Source: Ruania rhizosphaerae | GTDB taxonomy: Bacteria; Actinomycetota; Actinomycetes; Actinomycetales; Beutenbergiaceae | Assembly: GCF_009805705.1 (NCBI RefSeq) | Contig: NZ_VSMB01000003.1 | Coordinates: 372,001 to 436,000 of the forward strand | Direction of reading: 5' to 3' | DNA length: 64,000 bases | Shown here: positions 38,552-47,156 of the stretch, one piece after another | Position numbering within the stretch: the first letter of the stretch is position 1 | How the letters are laid out: every line of letters starts with the position of its first letter | Position numbers and translations under genes: made by a program | Notes under the pieces: generated by a model | What the model was told of the DNA's origin: nothing | Databases searched by the model: none | The model's input: the letters and a program-made list of their open reading frames with translations, nothing else

Positions 38552-39425
38552 CCATGAACGGCACTGTCTCGTGGCTGGAGTGACGCGCCGCGCCGCCGTC
38601 CTCGGACACCCGGTGGCCCACTCACGTTCTCCTGTCCTCCACACGGCCGCCTACGATGCGCTCGGGCTGACCGACTGGGAGTATCAGCTCCACGATGTCG
38701 ATGAGCACGAGCTGGCCGGGTTCCTGGAGGGACTCGACGACTCCTGGGCGGGCTTGTCGCTGACGATGCCGCTCAAGCACGAGGCGCTACGACTCGCGGA
38801 CCATGTGGACGGCTTGGCCAAGGTGGTGGGAGCCGCGAATACGCTGCTCCGTCAGCCGGGCGGGTTGCTCGTGGCCGCCAACACCGACGTCCACGGCCTG
38901 GTGGCCTCGCTGCGGGAGGTAGCGCCTGCTGGGTGGCAGCCGCGTTCGGCCGTGATCGTCGGCGGTGGGGCGACGGCCTCGTCGGCACTGGCTGCCGTCG
39001 GCGAGTTGGGTGTCCATCACCCGGTGGTGCTGGCGCGGTCTCTTGCCCGGGTCGGTGCGGTGCGCCGAGCGGCGGCGAAGACCGGCCTCGATCCGGAGTA
39101 CATCGCACTCGACCGGCCCGAAGCACCCGGCCTGCTGCGTTCGGCGGACATCGTGATCCTGACGCTGCCGCAACATGCGGCCGACCCACTCGCGGAGTGG
39201 CTCACCGGCGCCAACCTCTCACCATCGCAGGTGCTGCTCGACGCCGTCTACGCCGACTGGCCGACAGCTGCCGCGTCCGCCTGGGAGCAGGCGGGAGGAA
39301 CCATCGCGAGCGGCTTCCTGATGCTGCTGCACCAGGCCTGCGAACAGGTGCGCCTCATGACCGGCCACGAGGCGCCCGTCGATGCGATGCGCCAGGCGCT
39401 CACGGCCTCCCTGGCGCGGGCCTGA
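38544..39425 (+). CDS. aroE: shikimate dehydrogenase
   Basis: AroE reduces 3-dehydroshikimate to shikimate with NADPH. In about 293 residues it shows the substrate site AAVLGHPVAHSRSPVLH, the LSLTMPLKHEAL block with the catalytic lysine, and VVGAANTLLR. The Rossmann loop is VIVGGGATASSAL; it replaces the usual GAGGA form. The start is unsure: ATG 38544 overlaps mltG by 8 bases, while GTG 38571 and 38580 lie nearer the conserved N-terminus; none has a convincing ribosome-binding site. The 3' end overlaps the opposing HNH gene by 26 bases. Confidence 0.92.
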   Translation: MTDHERHCLVAGVTRRAAVLGHPVAHSRSPVLHTAAYDALGLTDWEYQLHDVDEHELAGFLEGLDDSWAGLSLTMPLKHEALRLADHVDGLAKVVGAANTLLRQPGGLLVAANTDVHGLVASLREVAPAGWQPRSAVIVGGGATASSALAAVGELGVHHPVVLARSLARVGAVRRAAAKTGLDPEYIALDRPEAPGLLRSADIVILTLPQHAADPLAEWLTGANLSPSQVLLDAVYADWPTAAASAWEQAGGTIASGFLMLLHQACEQVRLMTGHEAPVDAMRQALTASLARA

Positions 39426-41280
39426 TTCCTGCAGCGTCCTCCTCTCCGGTCCAGGTGGCCGCCACATCATCGCGGAGTTGCTCACTGAGCGCCGTGTGGT
39501 CGCTGCGCTCAGGTAGCCGCACGTAGACGTGCCCCGTGCGAGTACGCCAGGTGGTGATCCCTGTCCACGCGTCGCGCTCGACCGAGAATGCGCGTTCGGT
39601 CTTGCCCTGATGGTGGTGGCGGCACAACGCCTGCAGATTCGTCTCCACGGTCTGCGCCCACGCAGGCACGGCCGGGTCGAACGGGACGATGTGGTCGATC
39701 TGGCACCGCCACGACGGCACGAGGCATCCCGGAAAGCAACACGTCCGGTCGCGATCGATGACCAGGGCGCGAAGGCGCCGCGACGGCACGTAGGAGTCCG
39801 TGCACACCAGCCCGAGATCCGTTCCCATCACAGTCACCGGATCAGTTCTCCTCATGCCGCGCGGGGGAGCACCTGGACCAGCACGAGACTCTGCAGCGCC
39901 ACGCTCAGATGACCGATCGGTTGACGCTCCTCGGCCATCTGCAGCCGCCCGACCAGTGCCAAGTGATGGGTCGCCTCTCGGCTCCGGCGCGGTTTCTGAA
40001 GAGTGTGAGGTAGGTGACGAGTGTGACGTAGGTGAGGAGTGACTGACCTGGGCGTGTCCGCTCCCGCCGGACTGGTGTAGGCGCATCCACGCCACCGTCG
40101 CCCCCGGATCACTCCCGTCCGGCAGGTCCGGCGACCGGCGCCGCGGGAGGAACTCCCGCATCGGATCGAGGAGTTCCTGAAGCGTCGGCGCGGACGCCGG
40201 AGCCGCTCCTGTCTCAGGCGCAGCTCCGGTCGCGCCCTCGCCTGCCGCTGGGCGCCCTGCCAGTCGGCGCGCCGAGGAAGCCGAGATCGGCCCATATCCA
40301 TGCAGCTCGGCAGGCGTCTCGTCATCGCCGGCGAGCACGGGGACTGTCGCCGTGACGTGGACGGCCGGGCGGCGGCCGTGCCGTTCGGGGAGTGTGCGCC
40401 CACCGGTGGTGAGGATCTCCTGGAAGATCTGGGTGAAGACGTCGGCGCGGCGCTGGTCCAGGGTGCGGTCATCGTCCGCGGTGGTGTCCGCGGCGAGGGT
40501 GTCGACGCAGGTGTAGGCAGCGACGGCTTCCGCGGCCGGCACGTAGGCGCCGACCCAGGCCATCTCGTGCCGCGTCGGTTCCAACATGACCCGCCGCCGG
40601 GCGTGGGCCTTCTCACGCCCACGCTGGGCTCCGGCCGGGTCGGCGGCGAGTACGGCCGCCTCCAGCTCGCGCCGCAGCTGCGGGGGCGTGTGCTCCTGCC
40701 CGTAGGCGGCTCCGTGCTCCTGAAGGGTGAGTGCGGCGGCCAGCTCCATCCCTTCGGTCGCGTCGGTGATCAGGTCCGCCTTGCGGGTCGTGATGAGCCC
40801 GCGCCCCAGTGCATCGGCCACGGCGGGCGCCTCGGCCAACGCGGCTGCGCGTCCGACCAGGGTCTCGGCCGCGTGGCCCGTGGTCGCCAACCGAAGCGCG
40901 ATCTCATCGCGTGTGTGCGAGATCCCGCGTGAACCCTGCCGCCGTTCCATCAGCTCGGCGACGAATGCTGCCTGCAACGCGCCGGCTCGGTTCACGATCC
41001 GGTCCGCGGCGGCGATCAACTCGATCAGCAACCCCTCGTCCGGAGTCCTCATCCCGTCGACCTCGGCCTCCAGTAGGCCTAGCAGTTCCGCTCCGGCCGG
41101 AGCCTCAGCCACCACTTCTGCTGCTTGCGAGCAGGAGGCGTCGAACGACCACCCCGGTGTGCCGCGGTCCACGTCCCTCGCCGCATCCACCCGGCCACGC
41201 AGCGTGGCGAGGCCACCACCTGGGGAGGGGACGCCGTCGGGCCCCTCACCAGAGCGGGTGTGCGAGTGGTCTTCGAACAT
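39400..41280 (-). CDS. DUF222 domain/HNH endonuclease (13E12 repeat type)
   Basis: The 626-residue protein has the DUF222 domain that is abundant in actinobacteria (about residues 60-400, with AAFVAELMERRQGS and RTLPERHGRRPAV-like blocks). A low-complexity Ser/Thr/Pro linker follows. Near residues 513-572 comes an HNH nuclease motif with a zinc-type CCFPGC, QIDHIVPFDP and NLQALCRHHHQGKT. The natural target is unknown; such genes occur in many scattered copies and may be mobile. It is the only minus-strand gene in this cluster and splits aroE from the prepilin peptidase gene. ATG 41280 has AAGGA 4 nt upstream. Confidence 0.9.
   Translation of the reverse strand: MFEDHSHTRSGEGPDGVPSPGGGLATLRGRVDAARDVDRGTPGWSFDASCSQAAEVVAEAPAGAELLGLLEAEVDGMRTPDEGLLIELIAAADRIVNRAGALQAAFVAELMERRQGSRGISHTRDEIALRLATTGHAAETLVGRAAALAEAPAVADALGRGLITTRKADLITDATEGMELAAALTLQEHGAAYGQEHTPPQLRRELEAAVLAADPAGAQRGREKAHARRRVMLEPTRHEMAWVGAYVPAAEAVAAYTCVDTLAADTTADDDRTLDQRRADVFTQIFQEILTTGGRTLPERHGRRPAVHVTATVPVLAGDDETPAELHGYGPISASSARRLAGRPAAGEGATGAAPETGAAPASAPTLQELLDPMREFLPRRRSPDLPDGSDPGATVAWMRLHQSGGSGHAQVSHSSPTSHSSPTSHSSETAPEPRGDPSLGTGRAAADGRGASTDRSSERGAAESRAGPGAPPRGMRRTDPVTVMGTDLGLVCTDSYVPSRRLRALVIDRDRTCCFPGCLVPSWRCQIDHIVPFDPAVPAWAQTVETNLQALCRHHHQGKTERAFSVERDAWTGITTWRTRTGHVYVRLPERSDHTALSEQLRDDVAATWTGEEDAAGIRPAPGRP
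40001..40036. repeat. two 18-bp tandem units in the HNH gene
   Basis: GAGTGTGAGGTAGGTGAC and GAGTGTGACGTAGGTGAG stand directly side by side, differing at two positions, with a partial third unit after them. On the coding strand they encode the six-residue repeat SHSSPT of the linker before the HNH domain, so the unit number can change without a frameshift. Confidence 0.85.
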
Positions 41281-41394
41281 GTCCTTAGTTCACCACCGAC
41301 CACTGACACTGGCGTTCTGGTGCGGATCTGGGCGTCAGCAGGCCGCTGTCCACAGGTCGGGTTTCCGTGTCAGCGGCGACGGGACCGACGCTGC

Positions 41395-41407
41395 CATGAT
41401 GGGCGGA
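41395..41407 (+). promoter_or_regulatory. leaderless prepilin peptidase promoter
   Basis: CATGAT at 41395-41400, six bases, then ATG 41407. The same hexamer and spacing precede the first dynamin-like gene. No ribosome-binding site is present in the 126-base gap after the divergent HNH gene. Confidence 0.4.
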
Positions 41408-42087
41408 TGTGGGGATCGGTTGCCGGGGCGCTGCTGCTGGGAATGACGGCGTGGGCGAGCACAGGACTGGTGCGCCGTTTCACGTCCGGGACGCCAGGCA
41501 ACTCAACCACAGCGAGTACCTCCCGCCACGCGGGCAACCGCTGGATGCGCTGGCGGATCCACATCCTGCTGGCGGCGCTGACAGGCGCCGGGGTGATGGC
41601 CCTCCCCGTCGGGCCGGCCGTGCAAGCAACCCTCGCCGCTGCCGGTCTCGGGCTCGCGCTGCTGGTCACTGTCGACCTCGCGGTGCACCGGCTCCCGGAC
41701 CGGCTGGTCGTCGCCGTCGCCGTCGTGGTATTGACCGGTCTGCTGGCATCAGTCCTCCTCGGAGAGGGGAGTTGGGCAGATCTGGGACGTGCCGCCGTCG
41801 CCGGCATCGCCGTGGGTGCAGGCTTCCTCGTGCTGTGCCTGCTGACGCCCTCCGGCCTGGGACTGGGGGACGCCAAGCTCGCAGCGGTCCTCGCCACACT
41901 GCTCGGCTGGTTCTCCTGGTCGGCAGTACTCGCCGGCATCGTGCTGGCCTTCGTCACGGGCGGCCTCGTGGCTCTCGCACTGCTGGTGGCCAGGCGGGCA
42001 GGGCGCCGCACCCCGATCGCATTCGGACCGTTCCTCAGCCTCGGGGCCGCACTGGCCGTGGCGGTCGCCACGACGGCCCCGGCGTGA
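41407..42087 (+). CDS. A24-family prepilin peptidase
   Basis: The 226-residue polytopic protein has the two catalytic aspartates of the family: D90 in [10 protein letters not shown] and D155 in GLGLGDAK. About seven hydrophobic segments are seen. It lacks the cytoplasmic N-methylase domain of classical PilD and so resembles the short TadV/CpaA-type enzymes. No pilin or secretion ATPase genes are nearby; its place before aroC is a conserved actinobacterial position. The substrate pilins must be encoded elsewhere. Confidence 0.9.
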   Translation: MWGSVAGALLLGMTAWASTGLVRRFTSGTPGNSTTASTSRHAGNRWMRWRIHILLAALTGAGVMALPVGPAVQATLAAAGLGLALLVTVDLAVHRLPDRLVVAVAVVVLTGLLASVLLGEGSWADLGRAAVAGIAVGAGFLVLCLLTPSGLGLGDAKLAAVLATLLGWFSWSAVLAGIVLAFVTGGLVALALLVARRAGRRTPIAFGPFLSLGAALAVAVATTAPA

Positions 42088-42148
42088 GGATGACTCGCCT
42101 CCTGGACATGCCCTCAAGACCAGCGCGCAACCGTGGGAGGATGTCGCC

Positions 42149-43366
42149 ATGCTCCGATGGTTGACCGCAGGCGAGTCGCACGGCCCCGCAGTTCTGGGGA
42201 TCCTCGAAGGGGTCCCGGCTGGTGTGGAGATCACCACCGACGACGTGGCCGGGGCGCTGGCCCGGCGCCGGCTGGGCTACGGACGCGGCGCCCGGATGAA
42301 GTTCGAGCAGGACGCCGTCCGTCTCCTCGGCGGTGTCCGGCACGGGCACACCATGGGTGGTCCGGTGGCGATCGAGATCGGCAACTCCGAGTGGCCCAAG
42401 TGGGAGCAGGTGATGTCCGCCGATCCGGTGGACACCTCCGTACTGGACGTCGACGCCGGTACCGGTGACGCCCGCGAACAGGCCCGCAACAAGCCGCTCA
42501 CCCGCCCCCGGCCCGGGCACGCCGATCTGGTGGGCATGGCGAAGTACCACCTCGACGACGCCCGCCCCGTCCTCGAACGCGCCTCTGCCCGGGAAACGGC
42601 CACCCGCGTGGCCCTCGGCCGGGTGGCCGCCGCCCTCCTTGAGCAGGCGGCCGGCGTTCGGCTCGTCTCGCACGTGGTCCAGACCGGTCCGATCAGCGTG
42701 CCCGAGGATGCCGCCCTGCCTGGTCCGGACGACGTCGACACCCTCGACGCCGACCCGGTGCGCTGCTTCCACCCGGAGAGCTCGGCGCGGATGGTCGCCG
42801 AGATCGACGACGCCAAGAAGTCCGGCGACACCCTCGGCGGGGTGGTGGAGGTGCTCGCCTACGACGTGCCGCCCGGGGTGGGCAGCTATGTGCACTCCGA
42901 CCGCCGCCTGGACGCCCGGCTCGCGGGTGCGCTCATGAGTATCCAGGCCATCAAGGGAGTCGAGGTCGGCGACGGCTTCCGCACCGCGGGCAGACGTGGC
43001 TCCGTCGCCCACGACGAGATCGTGCGCGACGCCGACGGGCACCTGACCCGCCAGACGAACCGCGCCGGTGGTGTCGAAGGGGGGATGGCGAACGGTCAGG
43101 TTCTCCGGGTCCGGGCCGCTCTCAAGCCGATCTCGACCGTTCCGCGAGCCCTCGCCACCGTGGACGTGGCCACCGGTGAGGCGGCGACGGCACTGCACCA
43201 GCGTTCGGATGTGTGCGCCATCGCCCCCGCAGCCGTGGTCGCCGAGGCCATGGTGGCCCTGGTGGTGGCGGAATCGTTGCTGGAGAAGTTCGGCGGCGAC
43301 TCGATCTCGGAGACGGCGCGCAATGTGCGCACCTACCTGGAGTCCATCCCGGAGCACATGCGATGA
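42149..43366 (+). CDS. aroC: chorismate synthase
   Basis: AroC makes chorismate from EPSP with reduced FMN. The 405-residue protein begins [20 protein letters not shown] and has the family blocks [30 protein letters not shown] and [12 protein letters not shown]. The C-terminal signature is [24 protein letters not shown] precedes the ATG. It overlaps aroK by ATGA and begins the aroC-K-B-Q operon. Confidence 0.97.
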   Translation: MLRWLTAGESHGPAVLGILEGVPAGVEITTDDVAGALARRRLGYGRGARMKFEQDAVRLLGGVRHGHTMGGPVAIEIGNSEWPKWEQVMSADPVDTSVLDVDAGTGDAREQARNKPLTRPRPGHADLVGMAKYHLDDARPVLERASARETATRVALGRVAAALLEQAAGVRLVSHVVQTGPISVPEDAALPGPDDVDTLDADPVRCFHPESSARMVAEIDDAKKSGDTLGGVVEVLAYDVPPGVGSYVHSDRRLDARLAGALMSIQAIKGVEVGDGFRTAGRRGSVAHDEIVRDADGHLTRQTNRAGGVEGGMANGQVLRVRAALKPISTVPRALATVDVATGEAATALHQRSDVCAIAPAAVVAEAMVALVVAESLLEKFGGDSISETARNVRTYLESIPEHMR

Positions 43367-43875
43367 GCCCCCGGACCCCGCGCCTCGTGCTCATCGGCCC
43401 GCCCGGTGCCGGGAAGTCGACGGTCGGTCACCTGCTGGCCGAGTCCCTAGGCGTCACCTTCCGCGACACCGACGCCGACGTCGAGACGACCGAGGGCCGC
43501 GCCATCTCCGACATCTTCGTCGATGACGGCGAGCCGTACTTCCGCCGCGTCGAGCGAGCTGCCGTCCAGCGTGCCCTGGGCGAGCACGACGGCGTCCTCG
43601 CCCTGGGTGGGGGAGCGATCCTCGATCCGGATACGCAGGCCGACCTCACCGGACACTCCGTGGTGTTCCTCTCGGTCGGTCTGGCCGACGCCGCCGGGCG
43701 GGTCGGGTTGACCACCAGCCGCCCCCTGCTGCTGGGCAGCCCCCGCCGTCAGTGGCAAGAGCTGATGGAGGCCCGGCGCGCGATCTACGAAGGGCTGGCG
43801 ACCGTCGTCGTGCGCACCGACGGGCTCAGCCCGGAGGAGGTCCGTGACCTCATCCTCGCGGAGGTGGGAGCGTGA
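43363..43875 (+). CDS. aroK: shikimate kinase
   Basis: The 170-residue kinase phosphorylates shikimate at the 3-hydroxyl. It shows Walker [10 protein letters not shown] (residues 12-20), the substrate-binding DTDADVE block, GEPYFRRVE and the GGGAI loop. The lid arginines are at [10 protein letters not shown]. The ATG overlaps the aroC stop, and its TGA overlaps the GTG of aroB. Confidence 0.96.
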   Translation: MSPRTPRLVLIGPPGAGKSTVGHLLAESLGVTFRDTDADVETTEGRAISDIFVDDGEPYFRRVERAAVQRALGEHDGVLALGGGAILDPDTQADLTGHSVVFLSVGLADAAGRVGLTTSRPLLLGSPRRQWQELMEARRAIYEGLATVVVRTDGLSPEEVRDLILAEVGA

Positions 43876-44954
43876 GCGAGCCGGTCACCGTGCAGGTGCG
43901 CGCCGAGCATGACTATGACGTACTCATCGGTTCCGGACTGCTGGACCGGCTGCCCGCACTGGTCGGTGACGGCGTAGCCCGGGTCTTCCTGATGCACCCA
44001 CCGGCCCTGGCCGAGCAGTCTGCTGCAGTCGCGGGACGGCTGACGGCGGCCGGCTACGAGGTCCGGACGCACCCGCTCCCCGACGCCGAGCAAGCCAAGA
44101 CGGTCGAGACGGCGGCCGGTTGCTGGGCAGCGTTGGGACAGGACGCCTTCACCCGGACCGATGTGGTGATCGGGCTCGGCGGGGGAGCCACCACCGACCT
44201 CGCCGGCTTCGTGGCAGCCACCTGGTTACGGGGCGTACGCGTGATCCAGATCCCGACGACCGTCCTTGCCATGGTTGACGCTGCGGTGGGTGGCAAGACG
44301 GGCATCAACACCGACGAGGGCAAGAACCTCGTCGGTGCCTTCCACTCACCGGGTGCTGTGGTGTGCGATCTGGACTGGTTGCGTACCTTGCCCGAGGCAG
44401 ACCTGCGGGCGGGTATGGCCGAGGTGGTCAAGTGCGGCTTCATCGCCGACCCGCGGATCCTGGAGCTGGTGGAAGCCGATCCCGCCGCCGCGATGAATCC
44501 GGCTGGCCCGGTGCTGGCGGAACTGATCCGACGAGCGGTCCAGGTCAAGGCCGATGTGGTCTCGGCCGACCTGAAGGAGTCTTCGCTGCGGGAGGTGCTC
44601 AACTACGGGCACACTTTCGCTCACGCGGTGGAGCACTACGAGAAGTACCGGTGGCGGCACGGGGAGGCGGTCGCCGTCGGGATGGTGTTCGTGGCCGAGC
44701 TCGCCCACCGGGCGGGCCTGATCGACCTTGCGCTGCTGCAGCGCCACCGGGACGTCCTGACCGCGCTGGGACTGCCGACGCGCTACCGGCCCGGCGTGTG
44801 GGAGGAGCTGCGGACCGCGATGGGGCGGGACAAGAAGACCCGCGGCGCCACGCTGCGCTTCGTCGTGCTGGAAGGACTGGCACGTCCGACCCGCCTGGTG
44901 GGACCCGATCCCGCCCTGCTCGACGCCGCCTACGCCGCGATCACCGGGGAGTGA
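43872..44954 (+). CDS. aroB: 3-dehydroquinate synthase
   Basis: AroB turns DAHP into 3-dehydroquinate with NAD and a divalent metal. The 360-residue protein has GLGGGATTDLAGFVAATW (NAD site), PTTVLAMVDAAVGGKTGIN and the metal-binding NYGHTFAHAVE and WRHGEAVAVG. GTG start in a GTGA overlap with aroK. Confidence 0.97.
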   Translation: MSEPVTVQVRAEHDYDVLIGSGLLDRLPALVGDGVARVFLMHPPALAEQSAAVAGRLTAAGYEVRTHPLPDAEQAKTVETAAGCWAALGQDAFTRTDVVIGLGGGATTDLAGFVAATWLRGVRVIQIPTTVLAMVDAAVGGKTGINTDEGKNLVGAFHSPGAVVCDLDWLRTLPEADLRAGMAEVVKCGFIADPRILELVEADPAAAMNPAGPVLAELIRRAVQVKADVVSADLKESSLREVLNYGHTFAHAVEHYEKYRWRHGEAVAVGMVFVAELAHRAGLIDLALLQRHRDVLTALGLPTRYRPGVWEELRTAMGRDKKTRGATLRFVVLEGLARPTRLVGPDPALLDAAYAAITGE

Positions 44955-44957
44955 GAC

Positions 44958-45398
44958 ATGACTGACGTGCTGGTGCTGAACGGCCCCAACCTGGGCCGCC
45001 TGGGGAGTCGCGAGCCGGACGTGTACGGCCATCTGGATCATCCCGGTCTGGCCGGGCGCGTGCTCGCATGGGCCACCGAGCTGGGTTTCGAGGCCGAGGT
45101 GCGTCAGACCGACGACGAGGCCGAGCTGATGGCATGGCTGCACGAAGCGGTCGATACGCGCCGGGATGTGGTGCTGAACCCGGCGGCGTTCACGCACTAC
45201 TCGTACGCGCTGCGGGATGCGGCCGCCCAGGTGACCACCGGCGGGTTGCGCCTGATCGAGGTACATCTGAGCAACCCGGCGTCCCGCGAGCGATTCCGGC
45301 ACACCAGCGTGATCGCGGGCGTCGCCACGGGAACGATCGCGGGTTTCGGTGTCGATTCCTATCGCCTGGCCCTTCAGGCTCTGGCTCATCAAGCCTGA
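44958..45398 (+). CDS. aroQ: type II 3-dehydroquinate dehydratase
   Basis: The 146-residue enzyme dehydrates 3-dehydroquinate. The type II signature is LNGPNLGRLGSREPDVYG, with the catalytic loop arginine and tyrosine. Further blocks are NPAAFTHYSYALRDA and EVHLSNPASRERFRHTS. It starts 3 bases after aroB and closes the aro operon. The genes for DAHP synthase and aroA are not in the window. Confidence 0.96.
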   Translation: MTDVLVLNGPNLGRLGSREPDVYGHLDHPGLAGRVLAWATELGFEAEVRQTDDEAELMAWLHEAVDTRRDVVLNPAAFTHYSYALRDAAAQVTTGGLRLIEVHLSNPASRERFRHTSVIAGVATGTIAGFGVDSYRLALQALAHQA

Positions 45399-45399
45399 C

Positions 45400-45464
45400 A
45401 CCTTGATACTTGGTTATCAAGGTATAGGCCTTGATATGTAGTGATCAACGATCTACCCTTGATT
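45400..45464 (+). promoter_or_regulatory. AT-rich operator array and leaderless promoter of the SatD-like pair
   Basis: CCTTGATA stands at 45401 and 45429 and CCTTGATT at 45457, an exact 28-bp period. The first is half of a perfect 9-bp inverted repeat ACCTTGATA-6 nt-TATCAAGGT (45400-45423). The second has a matching but imperfect right arm (45443-45450) with the same 6-base spacer; the third is a half-site. TTGATA at 45431-45436 also fits a -35 box, 17 bases before TACCCT (45454-45459), itself six bases before ATG 45466. Autoregulation is inferred. Confidence 0.75.
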
Positions 45465-45465
45465 C

Positions 45466-46086
45466 ATGTTCGTCGTGACCGCTGACCAGAATGCCTCCCG
45501 GCGTCGAGGGGACCTCGTTCCCGAGACGCTGGCACACCTGCAGCACATCGGTACCGACCTTGATCTCACGCTGCCGTTCGAGCGCACGGTGGGCGACGAG
45601 ATCCAAGGCGTCCTGGCATCGGCTGCCAGTACTCTCCGGATCGTCCTCGCACTGCATCGCCGCCAGGACTGGAGCGTGGGCATCGGTGTGGGAGAGGTGG
45701 ACCGCCCCCTCGCCGAGAGTTCCCGGGCGTCGTCGGGTGCGGCCTTCCTCCACGCTCGTGAGGCCGTCGAACGCGCACGCGGTCGCACGGTCCCGGTCCC
45801 GATGGCTGTCACCGCCGACGATGACGACGGTGCCGGTGAGGTCGAGGCCCTGCTCCAGCTCCTCGCCTCTGTGGTGCGACGACGCACCACAGCCGGGTGG
45901 GAGGCGATCGACCTGCTGATGGCCACCGGTGGCACCGGGCGCGAGATCGCTGCCGAGCTGGGCATCTCTCCCCAGGCCGTCAGCGACCGGCTGCGGACCG
46001 CGATGTGGGACGAAGAGCGCGCAGTCCACCCCCTCGCGGAGCGCCTCCTGGCATCGTTGGACAAGCCTGCTAAGCAGGCATCATGA
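45466..46086 (+). CDS. SatD-like protein with C-terminal helix-turn-helix
   Basis: The first ~110 of 206 residues resemble the SatD family: an opening FVVTADQNASRRR, TVGDEIQGVL at residues 41-50 and WSVGIGVGEVD, then FLHAREAVERARG. The C-terminal part (about 157-180, GREIAAELGISPQAVSDRLR) is a helix-turn-helix like those of LuxR or sigma region 4. SatD belongs to the acid-tolerance sat locus of Streptococcus; its activity is unclear. The ATG directly follows a -10 box and has no ribosome-binding site. The HTH and the palindromes in its promoter suggest it represses itself. It overlaps the membrane partner by ATGA. Confidence 0.75.
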   Translation: MFVVTADQNASRRRGDLVPETLAHLQHIGTDLDLTLPFERTVGDEIQGVLASAASTLRIVLALHRRQDWSVGIGVGEVDRPLAESSRASSGAAFLHAREAVERARGRTVPVPMAVTADDDDGAGEVEALLQLLASVVRRRTTAGWEAIDLLMATGGTGREIAAELGISPQAVSDRLRTAMWDEERAVHPLAERLLASLDKPAKQAS

Positions 46087-46490
46087 ACGTCGGCGAGATT
46101 CTCCTCACCGTGGCCGTCGCCTGCCTTGCCCTGGGTGTCTCGGCCGGTGCCGGTGCACCTCTGACCGGGTGGTTGCTCGGTCGTATCGCCCGGCGCACCG
46201 AGCCACCAGAGGACCCACCGGCGCTCGAGCCGGAACCGACAGCCGCGGAGGTCCTGCGCGGCGGACTGTGGATCGGGATCCTCGAACGGTTCGCCATCAC
46301 CGGGTGCATCCTCGTCGGCTACCCCGCCGGGATTGCCGTCATCGTCGCCATCAAGGGCCTGGGACGGTTCCGCTCCCTGGACGGCCATGCCAACGTCTCC
46401 GAGCGGTTCCTCGTCGGGACGCTGGCTTCGTATCTGTGGGCCGCCCTCATCGGCCTCGGGGGCTTGGCCCTGTTCCATCTGATCGGCTGA
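46083..46490 (+). CDS. small membrane protein, partner of the SatD-like gene
   Basis: The 135-residue protein has three hydrophobic segments (about 5-27, 62-90 and 108-133) and a Pro/Glu-rich loop between the first two. The blocks ILERF (66-70), KGLGRF (91-96) and SERFLVGTLAS (106-116) match what I recall of membrane proteins encoded beside SatD in other bacteria. The ATGA overlap shows the two are made together. No enzymatic motif is seen. Function is unknown; a sensor or transporter role is only a guess. Confidence 0.72.
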   Translation: MNVGEILLTVAVACLALGVSAGAGAPLTGWLLGRIARRTEPPEDPPALEPEPTAAEVLRGGLWIGILERFAITGCILVGYPAGIAVIVAIKGLGRFRSLDGHANVSERFLVGTLASYLWAALIGLGGLALFHLIG

Positions 46491-46502
46491 GGCGCGCTCG
46501 AA

Positions 46503-46538
46503 GGCCCGGGCACGTTACCCTGAGTGCCGCACCGGGCC
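46503..46538. promoter_or_regulatory. efp -10 box inside an inverted repeat
   Basis: TACCCT at 46516-46521 fits the efp -10 box (start near 46528, leader about 60 nt). It lies in the loop of an inverted repeat: GGCCCGG (46503-46509) pairs with CCGGGCC (46532-46538), and inner GCAC with GTGC. The stem could end transcription from the SatD-like operon. Promoter and terminator would then share the same bases. Confidence 0.45.
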
Positions 46539-46589
46539 CGGCCTCTTGTCGTCAGCCCGTCCCGACCAACCTGTAGTGAGGAAGATCGC

Positions 46590-47153
46590 GTGGCAACGAC
46601 CAACGACCTGAAGAACGGCACCGTGCTCAACATCGACGGGCAGTTGTGGTCCGTCGTGGAGTTCCAGCACGTCAAGCCGGGCAAGGGGCCCGCGTTCGTC
46701 CGTACCAAGCTCAAGGGCGTGACCTCCGGCAAGGTCGTCGCCAAGACCTTCAACGCCGGTGTGAAGGTGGAGACCGCGAACGTCGACCGCCGGGACATGC
46801 AGTACCTGTACCTCGACGGCACCGGCTACGTCTTCATGGACACCAGCGACTACGAGCAGATCGCCGTACCCGAGGATATCGTCGGGGACGCCAAGAACTT
46901 CCTCCTCGAAGGTGCTGAAGTGATCGTGGCCCTGCACGAGGGGCTGCCGCTGTACATCGACCTGCCCGCCTCGGTGGTCATGGAGATCACCTACACCGAG
47001 CCTGGCCTGCAGGGAGACCGTTCCACCGGCGGCACCAAGCCGGCCACGATCGAGACCGGCTACCAGATCCAGGTTCCGCTCTTCCTGGAAGCCGGCACGA
47101 AGGTCAAGGTCGACACCCGCACGGGTGACTACCTCGGCCGCGTGAACGACTAG
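46590..47153 (+). CDS. efp: translation elongation factor P
   Basis: EF-P rescues ribosomes stalled on proline runs. The 187-residue protein has the KOW-like domain 1 with the tip loop K29-PGKGP-A35; K32 is the residue that other bacteria modify. The PGKGP form with a bare lysine is known from actinobacteria to work without modification. The two OB domains follow. GTG 46590 has GTGAGGAAG upstream and matches the family N-terminus. Confidence 0.97.
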   Translation: MATTNDLKNGTVLNIDGQLWSVVEFQHVKPGKGPAFVRTKLKGVTSGKVVAKTFNAGVKVETANVDRRDMQYLYLDGTGYVFMDTSDYEQIAVPEDIVGDAKNFLLEGAEVIVALHEGLPLYIDLPASVVMEITYTEPGLQGDRSTGGTKPATIETGYQIQVPLFLEAGTKVKVDTRTGDYLGRVND

Positions 47154-47156
47154 CAG

